A stretch of 64,000 bases of DNA from Monilinia fructicola (Eukaryota > Ascomycota > Leotiomycetes > Helotiales > Sclerotiniaceae), in the NCBI GenBank assembly GCA_008692225.1, contig VICG01000009.1, forward strand, positions 2,379,001 to 2,443,000, read 5' to 3'. How positions within the stretch are numbered: the stretch's first letter is position 1; each line of letters begins with the position of its first letter. Under the pieces are notes generated by a model. The model worked only from the letters and a program-made list of their open reading frames with translations, was not told where the DNA came from and ran no database searches. Of this stretch, positions 12,523 to 25,000 are shown piece after piece. The translations under genes and the position numbers were made by a program.

Positions 12523-12910
12523 TGTGGATGAGGCGAAAGGCGGGAAGAAGGAGAAATGGGGATTGGGGCTAAAATGGCTAAAATGGGGGAATGAAAGACT
12601 AAGAAATAGAGTCCGAAAGTATTGGTTTCTTTCTGGGACCATCAAGACTCAAGGTGGATCTGGTTGACTTGGAGTGGATATCATATCTGGAATATTCGGG
12701 ATTCGTATATTGCCGAATGTTGAAATTTGTAGCCTTCTTCAGGGGATGAATAGAAAAGGGAGCAGTGATAGACATGTGTTGTCAGGCCACACCATATCCG
12801 TTTTGTTGAACATTACCGCGATTCGTCAAACGGGATTTGAAAAATCGATGAATTAGGAGACTTTTGAAACGACATTTCCATCACCTCATTCTGAGCGCGG
12901 AACGCCACGA

Positions 12911-13032
12911 ATGAATATGGAATCGATATGCCAGTTCAATTTACTTCAAGTTTGACGTGCCAGAATCCTGCATGAATATGGAATCGATATACCAGTTCAA
13001 TTTACTTCAAGTTTGACGTGCCAGAATCCTGC
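12911..13032. repeat. 61-bp tandem duplication
   Basis: Two adjacent copies, 12911-12971 and 12972-13032, both starting ATGAATATGGAATCGATAT. They differ at one position (G versus A after ATCGATAT). Such high identity means a recent duplication or an assembly join. No gene is involved. Confidence 0.9.
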
Positions 13033-13364
13033 ATCGGAAGGAACTCTCCGACAGGTTCGGATATATTATACCGTCACAAGCATTCAGACGGGATGTGGGT
13101 GGCTGTTCGAAGTACGGAGTAACAGAACCATAAACAGCTCAGAGGGCGGAAATAAGCAAAAGCATGGGTATAAAAATATCCAGATTCAAGGAGAGATGTA
13201 TGGATGAGGACGGATAACAAGAACTAATGCCATTGTCAATTTAAACAGTAAGATACTCTTGTTTCGGTACTATTAATATGTACACACTGTACGGAACGTA
13301 CTCCGCACTGGAGGACGATGTTACTTTCCCCTGGTCTGTTTATTGTGCTTCATTGTAACGTCAC

Positions 13365-13387
13365 CAGAGTTCGAGTTCCGAACTCTG
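13365..13387. repeat. Perfect 9-bp inverted repeat with 5-nt loop
   Basis: CAGAGTTCG (13365-13373), AGTTC loop, CGAACTCTG (13379-13387). It could be a protein-binding palindrome or chance; nothing nearby is an identified gene. Confidence 0.6.
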
Positions 13388-16300
13388 AATAATCATGAAC
13401 CGATTGTATGTCGTGATCAAGGACCTTCGCAATCACTTGGAGAACCCAGCCCGATGAGAAAATTTAATAAAATATTCCTTCATAATGCTCCATGCTACTT
13501 TGCCGGTAGTGCAGCATGGAAGCATGAAGCTCGGGTGGACCAACGGATTATGACATCGGATCGACCCGAAGGAATGCCTTATCTGAATATCAACTTGAAT
13601 TCCAAATTCTTGGTCTCAACGTCCACGGCATTTACAAAAATGATTCATAGTAACGATGATCTCGCGCTTGTCAAATTTGCACGACAGGATCCTTGCAACT
13701 TAAGGGTACAAGTTTTCCTCAGCTGACCCCTGATTAGCAGAAGAAAAAATGTGCTGAGAGAAGATCATCAATACAATAACATGATACTGTACGGTAGTAA
13801 TACAATATAAGCGAAAGGATTTGCGTATAGATTATCTGCACCATGCTGCATTTGATCCGTATGCGGGGCATTTAATATGGGTAATTAATGAGGATCATCT
13901 AAGGGTAAGCAGGGTCTAATCGATGCCCAGGTGTGGCTTGCTACGGTTAGAATCGCTCAGAGAGGTCGGTAGGTAATGACGATTGAATCTTACAATATTT
14001 TTCCTTCATCTGATTGCTTGACTTGTGTGTTCGTCAGCAAGAACTGAATGGTGAAAAGCAGACCAAGTTACGATGATGGATCAGGCAAGTTTGAAATAAG
14101 TGGCAGATATAAAGATGATCAGGAGCATAAAGCTGGCAGCATCGATGTTTATGGACACATAGCAGATGCTTTGATATGATGATACTATTTGAAGATGTCA
14201 CAAATTCAATACTGTCTGTCAATCGCCAAGGGTTTGTAGGTAGAGAAAAGTACTCGTACTGTATTTACCAAATGTGTTCTTGAGTGGGGCAGTGGTGGCG
14301 GTAGAATTCCAGTACAGTAACTGATTTCATTTAAATAGGGCTGTAAAACGTTAAATGACACTGGAGACCAATTGCTGTATCTGATTGGAATATTGTTGTC
14401 TTTGACGAAAGGGGTTTGGTAAGGTACCACTAAAATTTGAATACCGCCATTATGGTACCTATCTTGAATTGTGGATATCTCCAGGGCTTACATCTGAGAC
14501 GTTCAATAGAATAAAGAGGGGAGAGGGACCTAATAGAGGTCACTCGGAAGAAAAAATGAGTGGAGAGTTTGGGGGTACAGTACATGCCGTCGCTAACAAC
14601 TGTAACGACTTGTGAATATGGACATAAGTAACTTACGATCTGAGACAACATCCCGTGAGTGTAGTTACTATTGAAGAAAATGCAAAGACATAGGAAAGAA
14701 TAGCGTCGCTACTATAGCAGACTTCAAGGCGGCCCAGAGATATGTAGGAATGAGAACACTGGTACTAAATCGATTGACTTCGAAATGATATTATTGGAGA
14801 AATATACAGACGCACAAATAGTACCAAGTTATGAATGGCCCAGTAAGGTTAGCAAAGCTTGGTATAAAAACTATTTCTAAGACACATCTTCATCCATTAA
14901 GCAAAGCATGCAAACAGGAAAATCGAAAGAAATTATTTCGATCAGGGGTCCAACAGCCGTTGTTGAACCTTGGATTAAGAAGGTTGATTTATATGCCGGG
15001 TAGATTTACTCCGCCTCGTCAAACTAAAGCATCAATACCAGTAGCTAGCTACAAGCCAATGGTGAATGAATGTTGGAACAGAATTCTCTGAACTTAATTC
15101 TCGGAACCTATTTCTCGAAACTTATTTCTCTGAATATACTCTATTGTTTGAATCACTGTCAAACATGTAATTGTCCAGAGTTTGGACACACAATGCCATC
15201 TCAAACTTTAAGCACTCACTACCTCAGTTTTGAGACCCAACAACTCATTGAGACAGTTCTAGATAGGTTCAAAAACAATGGGCAACTGATATTATGAATA
15301 GTGGAGGCAGAAGGTAGATTGACATCTAGATAGATGCACGAGATAAAACAAGAAACTCCAGGGCTTCCAAGGTTCCTCAAGTATGACCAAAGAGAGTTAA
15401 GATGAGTCTGGATGGTATCGTGCCAAGATATTTGTTGAGACAACGATAAGATAGGTAGTTAGCAATAGTAGCGCACTGAGAATGCAAGTTTCGGCAACTA
15501 GATGGCCGAACAATCATGAACAGTATTGAGATGTTATTGCGATCACATCTCTGCTACTACCTTCAGAAATTGAGATGGAGATTGAGGTTGAGATTGGGGC
15601 TGAGATTGAGAAGACTGAGAAGACCGACAAGACCGACAAGACTGACAAGACTGAGAAGACTTCTCAGATGATTGAGTGAACATTGATTGATTGATAAGCT
15701 TACTATGGACCTAGTCCATATTTGAATTTGAAATCTTCAGACTATTGAAGTGATGGAAGACCTCCCTACTTATTGTAGTAACTAGTTGCCCAGGTGGTAG
15801 TTAGTACGAGGTAGTTAGGAATTAGTTAGTAGTTCTACTTATCAGTCATGATAGATCTAGCTCATCGTCCCACATACCGGCATCTTCAATGCCCAGAGAT
15901 TCTCCACGTGGAAATGGACCCTGAGCGTCGCATTGTGTTAGTTGATATGTTAAGACATCAACACATCAACACATCAACATATCAAAATGTGCGTGCCAGA
16001 GTAGACTTGAACGGAATGCCCCTTTTTTGTCGTTTAGATATAAAAGTTATCGGAGGCATGAATTGATAGTGAAAAATAAGGAGTATTTGTCTTTTCAACA
16101 TTTCCGTGGTTGATTTGGTTGAGTTGGGTTGAGTAGATGAGATAAACATTTATTATTGTTGAGATAAAAAGCAAATAGATAAAACAATATAATACAATAT
16201 AAGTTCATATAAGTCAATATAACTTTAATACAAGTCAATATAAAATAATACAAGTTGAAATTCCTTCCAGAAGACCAAAAGAATGAATAAGTGGCGCATT

Positions 16301-16490
16301 TCTCGACTCCACCTTAAATACGGAGAACCCCATTATTCTTTCTTCTACTGTAAGTTCCAGGTTCCCTTTGATGGTTTTAAGAAGCAAAATGAATTTCACA
16401 ATCCAATCGAATTCCAAGATATAAAAAGAGAAACGGACAAAAGATGATAGACGTCTTATTTATTGAAAGAGAATGTAACAAAAATCAAAA

Positions 16491-16600
16491 CGACACCTGC
16501 AGGATTTGAACCTGCGCGTCCGAAGACATAGCATATCTAGTATCTTGTAGTAATCTACAGGAATTCGAGTGCTACCCATTAACCACTCTGGCAAAGTGCC
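16491..16600 (-). tRNA. tRNA-Ser (anticodon CGA), intron-containing
   Basis: On the minus strand the acceptor 5' arm GGCACTT (from 16600) pairs, with two G-U pairs, with AGGTGTC at the 3' end, followed by discriminator G at 16491. The D-arm has GAGTGGTTAA. The anticodon stem TAGCA/TGCTA flanks loop C-T-CGA-A, with the anticodon at 16565-16567. A 29-nt intron (16535-16563) sits one base 3' of the anticodon, the standard eukaryotic position. A long class-II variable arm (GTC-TTCG-GAC) and T-arm GCAGG-TTCAAAT-CCTGC complete the fold. The T-arm and 3' end closely resemble fungal serine tRNAs. It decodes UCG. No CCA is encoded, as expected. Confidence 0.93.
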
Positions 16601-17129
16601 TTGTCATATTTGTTGGGATTGTGTGGTTTGTTTGACAATATATTTACCAAAATTCAACCTCCACTCAACTCAACGATAAACTTTACTGAATATTCATTAT
16701 CAATCAAATTAAACTGGAAATCCCGTATTCAATTTTTAACCTTTTCATTATATAACAGATATCTGACTGAACCTTCACGGAATGTCTATTGTCACCCAAA
16801 ATGTTATGAAGATACTAATAATAACTTATAGATCCAGTAGAAAGCAAATGTCCATGGATATCCATGGATTCGTAAATTGTTGCTTTAATATGGCGATAAA
16901 GATCGGAACAACCTAACTCCGTGGCTTTTCGAAAATTATCTACAGAGTCCAGCGTCATTCATTAACTTTGGAACTTTATTATTATTCCACTCAATGTTTC
17001 CTCAATCTTTCCTGAAATGGTAATTTGAATCCTCCAGCTTCATCTACATTAATATCTATACAATACTTATTATACAATACTTTAATTGACCACTATATTG
17101 GGGCAAACGATTATCTCTCCCTTATCACC

Positions 17130-17938
17130 ATGTCGACGACTCAACCTGCTCAGTTTACACAACCTGATCCTGCCAATCCACGAACTACCCCTCTACTTCA
17201 TAATGCATCCCTCGCAGCCCTCATCGTTTGCCCAATCGTTATGCGTAGGTTTTACTCCGGTTCCATCCAACCTCAATTCCAGCGGCCGTTCTCTCGAGCA
17301 GAAATCGCCTGACGATTGATCGACCAATTTACCATCTATCAAATCCAAATCTCAATATGAAGCTAGCTAACTCTTCTCCATACAGTTCTTCCGCCCCGCA
17401 AAATGGATGTCTATACCTTTGCCCTCATGACGACAACATTCATTGGCGGGAATCATCTAGCCTATGAGTATACCGGTGTTTCAATGATGAATCGCATACA
17501 AAATCGAATCACAGCCTTTTCAAATATAGAGTTATCCGAAAAGCAAAAGAAACTCAGCGAAAGATACGAGAAGCACAGGAAAAAAAGAGGATGGAAGAGA
17601 GTGGGAAATTTTCGGGAAAGATGATTGAATTTCAACATCAGGGTGCCAAGAGAGAAGGTGTACTAGAGGCATTGGAAAAAAGAAGTGCCGGTGAATCAAC
17701 GGCTAACAAGGTTGAGGAGGAGAGGAAAGAAAGTGTTTTGGAGAAGATATGGTTAGGTGGTGAAGGGAAAGATTGGAAGGAGAAGAGAGATCAGAAGGAA
17801 AAAGAGGCTTTGGAAGCAGGGAAGGGATATGGCGATCTAATTATGGAACAGATTTGGGAGGTGTGGAACGGAGGGAAGAAGAAGATGGAAGATGTCAAGG
17901 AGTTTGACGAGAAGATGGTAGAAGAGAAGAAGAAATGA
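17130..17938 (+). CDS. Small conserved fungal membrane protein, apparent -1 frameshift
   Basis: Start ATG 17130 (MSTTQPAQFTQPDPANP). The intron 17245-17385 (GTAGGT donor, TACAG acceptor) joins ...IVM to LLPPRKMDVYTFALMTTTFIGGNHLAYEYTGVS. The N-terminal half has two likely membrane helices. From about 17541 the coding register changes: the first frame gives ELSEK and the next one gives AKETQRKIREAQEKKRMEES. The second frame then continues in a charged helix ending KGYGDLIMEQIWEVWNGGKKK at 17938. The switch needs one missing base near GAAAAGCAAAAG. A 47- or 62-nt intron beginning at 17468 would also restore frame but would remove EYTGVS. I recall related small proteins being labelled 'rhomboid family membrane protein', but no rhomboid catalytic motif is present. 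Function unknown. Confidence 0.72.
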
Positions 17939-18088
17939 TTCGGAGATATGCTTATACTTTGTGCTGTGTGTGGAATCAGGGCTGTACTGTATGAACATAA
18001 AGTTTGATTGGGAACGGCGTTAAGGATATGGAATGGGTTGGGAGTGTTACGTCAGTTTCTGTCGGTACATATCTACGGGATTTCGGAG

Positions 18089-18175
18089 TCTCAAGGTCCA
18101 AAGGTCCAAAGGTCTAAAGGTCTAAAGGTCCAAAAGTTCAAAGGCCTCAAGGTCTAAAGGTCTAAAGTTTCAAAG
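18089..18175. repeat. Tandem 8-bp repeat (AAAGGTCY)
   Basis: About ten imperfect copies of AAAGGTCC/AAAGGTCT follow the 17-kb gene. No open frame is favoured. Confidence 0.8.
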
Positions 18176-18935
18176 TTCTTTTCGAAGGGGACCCCAAAAG
18201 GAGGGGAGATGTTGAAATTTGGGGTTGAATCTTCTCAACTCCATGTTCGACTTGACGAAACATTCTATCCAGGATTCTATCCAGTTGCCTATTTCAGCTA
18301 TATCGTTACTACCTTCCTTCTTTGGTCCACAATACAGTATATACATTTCTTCGTTATGAATCTGACCGGCTTACTCCGAAAGTCAATATCACGAGGATCA
18401 AATGAACGAGAGTCCATTCTCCGCATTGTTCATGGAGTCCTGGTCATCCAAGCAACTCGCAACTCCACCGAAAGTTCAATCTCAATTCGTTACTGTACGC
18501 CGTAGATGGAATTTGATTAAAGGACTCCAGTATTGATCTGACCTCAGGCCAAAGCTCATTGATGATCACGCGACTAATCATCTGATACAAGGTATGTAGA
18601 GAACTACACTGCAATACCCCTTCACCAGTTTGTGCCCTTTTCCTACAAGTAAGAGACTCGGGCCATTAAGGTTAGCAGAGGATCTTCATGAATGAGAACT
18701 TTAATGCGATCCATAACCTTACCAGCCACGTGTGCGATGCAATTTTCTCCAAGGTTCAAATCTTGCACAGACATCGGAGTGGACCCTGGAACCTTTTACT
18801 TCCGTTTCAGCTTACTATTGGGCTCTGACCATCATGTACCCAAGCACAACCAGTTTCTAGCTTCATACCAATCTCTCCTGTCTTCACACCAGATCGAATC
18901 ATTACAATACAGTCAATGATGAGGAATGTCTTCTG

Positions 18936-19098
18936 TTGCTGTGCAGTGCTGTGCAGTGTTGTGCAGTGTTGTGCTGTGTTGTGTTGTGCTGTGCAATGTT
19001 GTGCTGCGCTGTGCTCTGATTTGCTTTGCTTTGTTTTGCCTTGCTTTGCTTTGCTTTGCCTTGCCTTGCTTTGCGTTGCGTGGCGCTGCGTTGCTTTT
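18936..19098. repeat. Strand-asymmetric TGTGCTGTG / TTGCTTTGC minisatellite
   Basis: A C-poor T/G array: the first half is GTGCAGTGTTGTGCTGTG-like, the second half TTGCTTTGCTTTGCCTTGC-like. Long frames on both strands (Cys-rich on plus, Ser/Thr/Gln/Lys-rich on minus) are repeat translations, not genes. It is followed by TACAGTACAGTA-type sequence up to about 19140. Confidence 0.8.
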
Positions 19099-19928
19099 TG
19101 CTACAGTACAGCACAATACAGCACAATACAGTACAGTATGTACATGTTGTATGGTGATATCATATGTATGGTATATACGGCAGCATCACCAAATCATTAC
19201 AGTAACGAGAAGGGACTTTTTTGCTTTGATATACTACAGTACAGTATCTATCATGATTTTACACGTATGATTTGATATACATGGGTAACATTCAGACTCA
19301 GACTCAGACTCAGACTTAGATCTAGTTCTACTTCTAGTTTTAGTCCTAGTTCAAGTAGTTCGTTCCTTGAATGAAAGCTGTTACGAAAATACCTTCCTCC
19401 CCCATACAAAGTCTATCCAAATCACCAATACGAATTAGTCACTTATTTACTAGTAATGAGGGCTGCAGAACCTATGTTGATCTTCTCTTCACTCATCTTG
19501 TTCCAAAATTATTCCATCAATATTTCATTCAATAGACACGGGAACTTCCCATGGTCAATCACACACAGCCCGAGGGTTTCTTGATAGAGAGTTTCAAGAC
19601 TCCACATTCTTGTGGAGAGATATAAGTATATTCACGTTGGCACAGAAGTCTTTTTTAACAGTCCATAAACCTGTCAAAGTTATTATTTTACGAGGTAAAT
19701 TTGAATAATAGTAATAATAATAATTCTTACCAGCAGGCTGGCATTAATTTGATATCATTCCCTCATTCCTTCATTCTTTCTCTTTTTCTTTTTTTCCCTT
19801 TATACTTTCGTCCTCTAGGTATTGATACGTTGTTCGATTGAGATGATCTTCTCTTGAGCTTTATACAAGCATTTTCCTTTTTTTTTACATATCAGCCTGA
19901 TAACTTAAACTTGTAACTCTTTGAAAAA
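19099..19928. other. Spacer and 5' leader of the mucin-like gene
   Basis: No gene seen. Contains CAGACT repeats (19292-19317), CTAGTT repeats (19322-19348), AT-rich stretches, and a pyrimidine-rich block (about 19760-19815) typical of fungal promoters shortly before ATG 19929. Confidence 0.45.
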
Positions 19929-21445
19929 ATGATCGACCGAAATCCAAGGGGTTTGGTGATGGATCTGGTAAATTCCGGTGTGTATGATGAGGATTTTGAG
20001 TTGGTATGGGCAAACAAAAGAGATGAAGATGAACCTTATCCTCCTCACCCGGATACTCCGAATACTCCGAATTTGGGAGGAAAACCTAAACCAAATCCAG
20101 AAACTATAAGATCGTGGGATTCGACGACTACTGTAAGTTATTCAGTAATTGTATATGACAATTGACTTATAAGAAATTTTAGACTGCAAGTATCTCGACA
20201 GTAACATCAATGCGTATAACGTCCACCACATCAACTACCGCAACACAAACCTATCAAGCAGCCACTGACTACAATACCTATACCGATAGCTTTATATCAT
20301 CTTTCAGCACTTCAACTTCAACCTACTCTCCCAGTAGTACATCTACCTTCACAACCTCAACCATATACGCTTCAACATCTTCTCCAACTTCAACCTCAAA
20401 ATCAATCCCTAAAACAACAATAACGAGCATAAATACTAGTAACATCAACGCTACTGCTCTTGGTCAAAATAGCCCTACTTTTTATTCATTGCCAGATACT
20501 GAAGGCACAATTACAAAACATCAGCATACGTCTTCAGCTCTTGCGGTGACTGTAAGTGTTACGGTCATTGTAAGTGTGGTTGCATTAGCAATTATGGCGT
20601 TTCTTGTTAGAAGAGCTTTGGGGAGGCAGAAGAGGAGAAACGAAGAGTTAATGGCGATGGGGGAGAAACCGGTCACTGGGATGGGTGCGATTGCCAATGG
20701 GATGGGCATTAGAAGGCACGGAAATGGAAATGGAGGAAATGGAGGAGACCCCGAAGCATCTTGGCCGGAGATGAAGAGGAATCCATCAATATCCAATTCT
20801 GAATCTGGAAGTGAAAGAGCATTGGATAGACGGGATGAGAAAACCATAAGGCCGCCCTCAACATCAACGATAAGTTCAGGATGGGGAGATGGCCTCTCAA
20901 TTCATTCCATCGAAATGAATGAGAATGAACCAGTTCAAGGTCTCGGAATTCGTCCCCAGACTCGCCAACCCCCAACCCCCTATGAAACCAATAATGAAAT
21001 CGTTTCAAATGACCACGAAACCACATACCCACATAATCCATTCGCCGACCCGCCACGATCCCCAACCTCCAGCCTTCCCAAACTTTCCCCCGTCCTCATA
21101 CCGAGCTTCGAAATCGAAAGATGGCGCAATGTGAATGGGGTTACATCACCGGGGGATATGACGCGTGACTATCTTCAGAGCTTAAATGCAAATGTAAGGA
21201 GGACGGCACCGCCAAGTCTGACGAGTGAATTAGATGCGTTGGAGCGGCAGCGGGAAATGGAGGGTGGTCACATAGGCGGAGAGATACCTCAGCCGACCGG
21301 GAGTAGGTGGTCGAACCCTTTTACGGCGAGGGAGCGGAGGGGAACGAGGGCGTATGAGGAGATGGGAGGCGAGGAGCGGAGCGAAGGGAAGTGGAGGGAT
21401 GCGAAGAGTTGGGTCAGAGGGCAGGTGGAGCGGGTCAAGAATTAG
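19929..21445 (+). CDS. Ser/Thr-rich single-pass membrane protein (sensor/mucin-like), unknown role
   Basis: Two exons (19929-20132, 20183-21445) around a 50-nt intron with GTAAGT donor; 488 aa. Layout: a short acidic/proline-rich N-terminus (DEDEPYPPHPDTPNTPN), a Ser/Thr-rich stretch of about 130 residues likely to be O-mannosylated, one strong membrane helix (LAVTVSVTVIVSVVALAIMA, encoded at about 20540-20599) followed by a basic stop-transfer RRALGRQKRR, then a cytosolic tail of about 280 aa rich in Pro, Ser and charged residues. This resembles fungal cell-wall stress sensors in layout, but there is no WSC or cysteine-rich domain. No N-terminal signal peptide is visible from this start, so either the helix is a signal anchor or a 5' exon was missed. 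No catalytic domain recognised. Confidence 0.75.
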
Positions 21446-22039
21446 TATGTGGCCGGGTAACCGTACGGTAAGGTTACGGTCGGTTGGGTGTGGTAATGTG
21501 GAGGTACTTTACATAGCGGGATATGATATCATATTAAACGTCTGGATGGCGGGAGGAAAAACCATGTTCATTTATAGATAGATACCAGAAATTTAAAACT
21601 TCAATTCAAATACTTAATTCACTCTCTTTGCTTCGTCTTGTTGAATTTTGAATTTTGAATATATGCAGCATTCCACACCACACCTCACCACGCAATCCCT
21701 AAATCCATCAACCTATTAACCCGAATATAGATACAGCACAATACTACGCCTCACTCTGTGGCTGGGAGGAACACGGGCGTTGTTTATTAGAGGATAGAGA
21801 GGGAATTATACGAATAGGACCAGATATATTTCATTCCTATCTGTCGAATCCTAGCTGCTACTCCTCATCCCATAATGTGGATTAAAGAAAAATGATCGTT
21901 AATACCTCCCTAATATATAATACACCAAGACCGTCTCGGGCCAGTCTACCACCTCATCAAGGCCAGTCACCCACGCGCCTAAAACTCCTTGCGATACCCA
22001 TGATGATTCAGCAGTTTTCCCCATGTTCCCAGCAAATGA
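21446..22039. other. Convergent intergenic spacer
   Basis: Separates the convergent 3' ends of the mucin-like gene and POL3. No gene or clear repeat seen. Confidence 0.55.
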
Positions 22040-25000
22040 CTACCAAGCCGACTGGTCAAAATCAAATCGTTCCAGCTCCTTCCCTGCATCTTCGACGTCT
22101 TTCTTGGCCTTCATCCTCATGTAGAAGATGGGACAGTCTTTACTACTACATATGACCTCGCAATGCATACTTCCCTGACACCTCTGACATTGCGTCCACA
22201 ATCTTCCGAACCTGACCTCTAGGTCACTCACCTTGTTGAGTTGTTTTTGATACATTTCCCCAATTCTAGGAGCACAATCTGTGCACACTGCTCCATCTTT
22301 CTCATGAGCTTTCACGAGGGGCTTTTTGCAGGACATGCATGTTGAAGTCTTCTTGGCAAATTTCATAAGACCGCCAACGGTTGGAGCTGCGACGGATATG
22401 GCTCGAGTATGCGCTCCCGCGAGGAGGGAGTTGGCTTTTGTCTCGCCTAAAATAGGCTCGAAGATTCTTCCGAGGGGTTTGGCAAGTTGGTTATCGAGGT
22501 AATATTTAGTATCGATCGGGACGTTATTCTCCAAGACGAAAATGGGATCTTCGGATCGCTCGAAATTCTTGGCTCCAGCAGAACCTTTGATGATGACATA
22601 GGCAACACGATCACCTAATGTAGGTGCTGATCCTGCATCTCGTTTCTTCATGCGTTCGGCGAGTTCGACGTGAGCTTGTTTAGCTGTGTAATCGGCTTTT
22701 GCGAGGGCTTTGGTGATGACGAGTTTGGACATGTCGATTTTGTTTTGAAGGAGATCAGAAATGGTATCTTTTACATAGCTAACGGTGGATGTTAGTTGTA
22801 AGTCTTGAAAGGCGCAGAGGGTAACCTACTCTTGAGCTCCTTGAACGTCTTGATCGATCAAAATCATTCTCAGTACTGTCTCAATGACATTTTGAACCAG
22901 CCGACAATTGTCACGACGGACCGTCTCAATACCTTTTGTATCCATCTTGTCATACTTATCAGGATTTGTCCAATAAAGACCAGCATATCTCTTTTTGTTA
23001 ATGAGAAGATATGGGTAATAAACCTTCTCGAATTCCAACTTGATTGGCTTGACGAATTTCGACGAAACGTATTGTGCAGCTTCTTCCCCTAGTTTCATCG
23101 CTTCTGCTAAGTCCTTGACACCAAATTTCACCATGACTGAATCGGTATCACCATAAATGACTTGAGCATCATGAGAATATCCATTTGCAATGGTATATTT
23201 TGCCTCGACTTCTGCTTTTGTCTTTTCAATCATTTGACGACCATAACTTGTGGTACTACTAGCGATTTGTAAACAAGGTACCTTTCCAACAGTAGCACCA
23301 GTCAAACCGTAAACACTGTTTGCACTGATTTTCAATGCAAGTTGTCGACCATTCAACACAGCTTTTTTGAAAGGATCCGTTTCCACAGCAAGTTCTCTTT
23401 TGGCTTGTTTTCTTGCGGTTAATAATTCTTCCAGAATTTGTGAAAGGAGACCTTTTCGTTGCTTGGTAGTAACGAAGTAATCTCCATTTGGTGTAACGAT
23501 ATAATCTTCATCCTTCTGCAAATTGAGAGCTTCCACTACATCTTTCTTGAGTAGTGTGGTGTAGCAAAGATTATGTGCTTGAATGATACTTGGATATAGA
23601 GAAGCGAAATCTAGAGTTGCAATTGGAACACTGTAGTATCCCCTAGTAGGTTCGATGACAGTGGCACCTTCGTACTGTTCCTCTGATGAAGAGGATGATA
23701 GATTGGGAATGACCAACTTTTGTTCCAAAGCTTTTCGAAACAATTGACTGATGAATTTGACTTGTTGACCACGAGATAGAAGAAAATTGAACGGAACACC
23801 TGTGACTCTAGCCATTTCCGTATAATTTTCGAGACAAGAAAGTTTATCCATTAGACGTTGAGGGAGATAAGCATCTTTCAAACAGTAAACTGCCAATCTT
23901 CGTCTGGATTCAGGTGTTCCGTTGAATAACTCCGTAATCATAGTATGGTGAACATCTTCCTTTTGTTCACCCAAGAATTGAGCACAAACGGAATTGAGTG
24001 TATAACTTCGAAGCTGATGATCTCTCTGAACAAGCTGTAATAGATCCAGTTGAAGTCGACCATTAGTGTTGGTAGCTTTCGTGTCCCTATTGCCCATTTG
24101 CTTGCTGGAGAAGTTCGAAGTTTTAGCTTGAGAGTGAATAGACTTCAATCGAGTCCATTGACTGAAATTTTTGACTTTCAAATGCTCGGCTCGATCCAGG
24201 AGATAGGGGAAATCGAAGTTGGCAATGTTATAACCAATAATGATATCCGGATCCACTTCTTCAAGAAAGTCTCTCCATTTTGACAACATCTTTTCTTCCT
24301 TTTCGAATTCAAAAATTTGTGTATTGACAATCAAACTCGTAGTATCAAGACAAAAGACATTTCGTACGAATGGCTTCTTCTCTCCGTATCGAGTAACGAT
24401 ATTAGCGATTTGTATAACAGGATCCTGATTTGCTTCTGGAAAGACACCCTTGCGACCAGCACATTCGATGTCAAAAGATAAGATGCGGAGAGGTGCCATT
24501 TTCGCCCATTCTCCTTCTGGTTTATGCGCAATTAAATCTCGGTAAGTCATTACAGCTTCGATTTGACAATTCGATTGTCTATTATGTTCAGGAACTATTT
24601 CGTACTTCTTTGCTTCCACTTCAACCCAAGACATACCATGAATCTGACATGGGTCAGCTATACTACAGACCAGAGTACCAGGAGTGAAAAAGAGTAGGAA
24701 AATGATACGAGAAAGGGGGAGTGGGGGGACCGACCTTGACATCAACCATGAACCGTAACACATATTGAATGCTATCAAACGTCAAAATTCCAGCTCCATC
24801 ATTCCTCCACAATCCTTTCCAGTTCGCATTACCTCCCTCAATAGCTGTCCTAACTTTGTTGATATTCTTGGGATCTGTGACTGTAATCTTGATATATGCA
24901 TGCTGTTTATTTCCCGTAAATCCATATAAATTCTCTCGTAGGACGACCGATACTGAGTGAATCGCAGGTACATGCATTCCTACTATGGCATCAAGGTATG

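Larger units (their letters stand above)
12523..16490. other. Long gene-poor spacer
   Basis: About 4 kb with no convincing gene. It contains a 61-bp tandem duplication near 12.9 kb, a 9-bp-arm hairpin near 13.37 kb, GAGATT and GACAAGACT short tandem repeats near 15.58-15.66 kb, and an AATACAAGTCAATAT-rich stretch at 16.18-16.26 kb. Open frames such as 13343-13726 have no recognisable domain. Confidence 0.5.

Noticed and set aside
17130..17938. Considered calling this a rhomboid protease
   Set aside because: No GxSx or His-containing rhomboid motifs and too few helices; the real rhomboid is at 29925-31701.
18209..18505. 98-codon frame with a hydrophobic stretch
   Set aside because: Short, isolated, no family resemblance, adjacent to tandem repeat.
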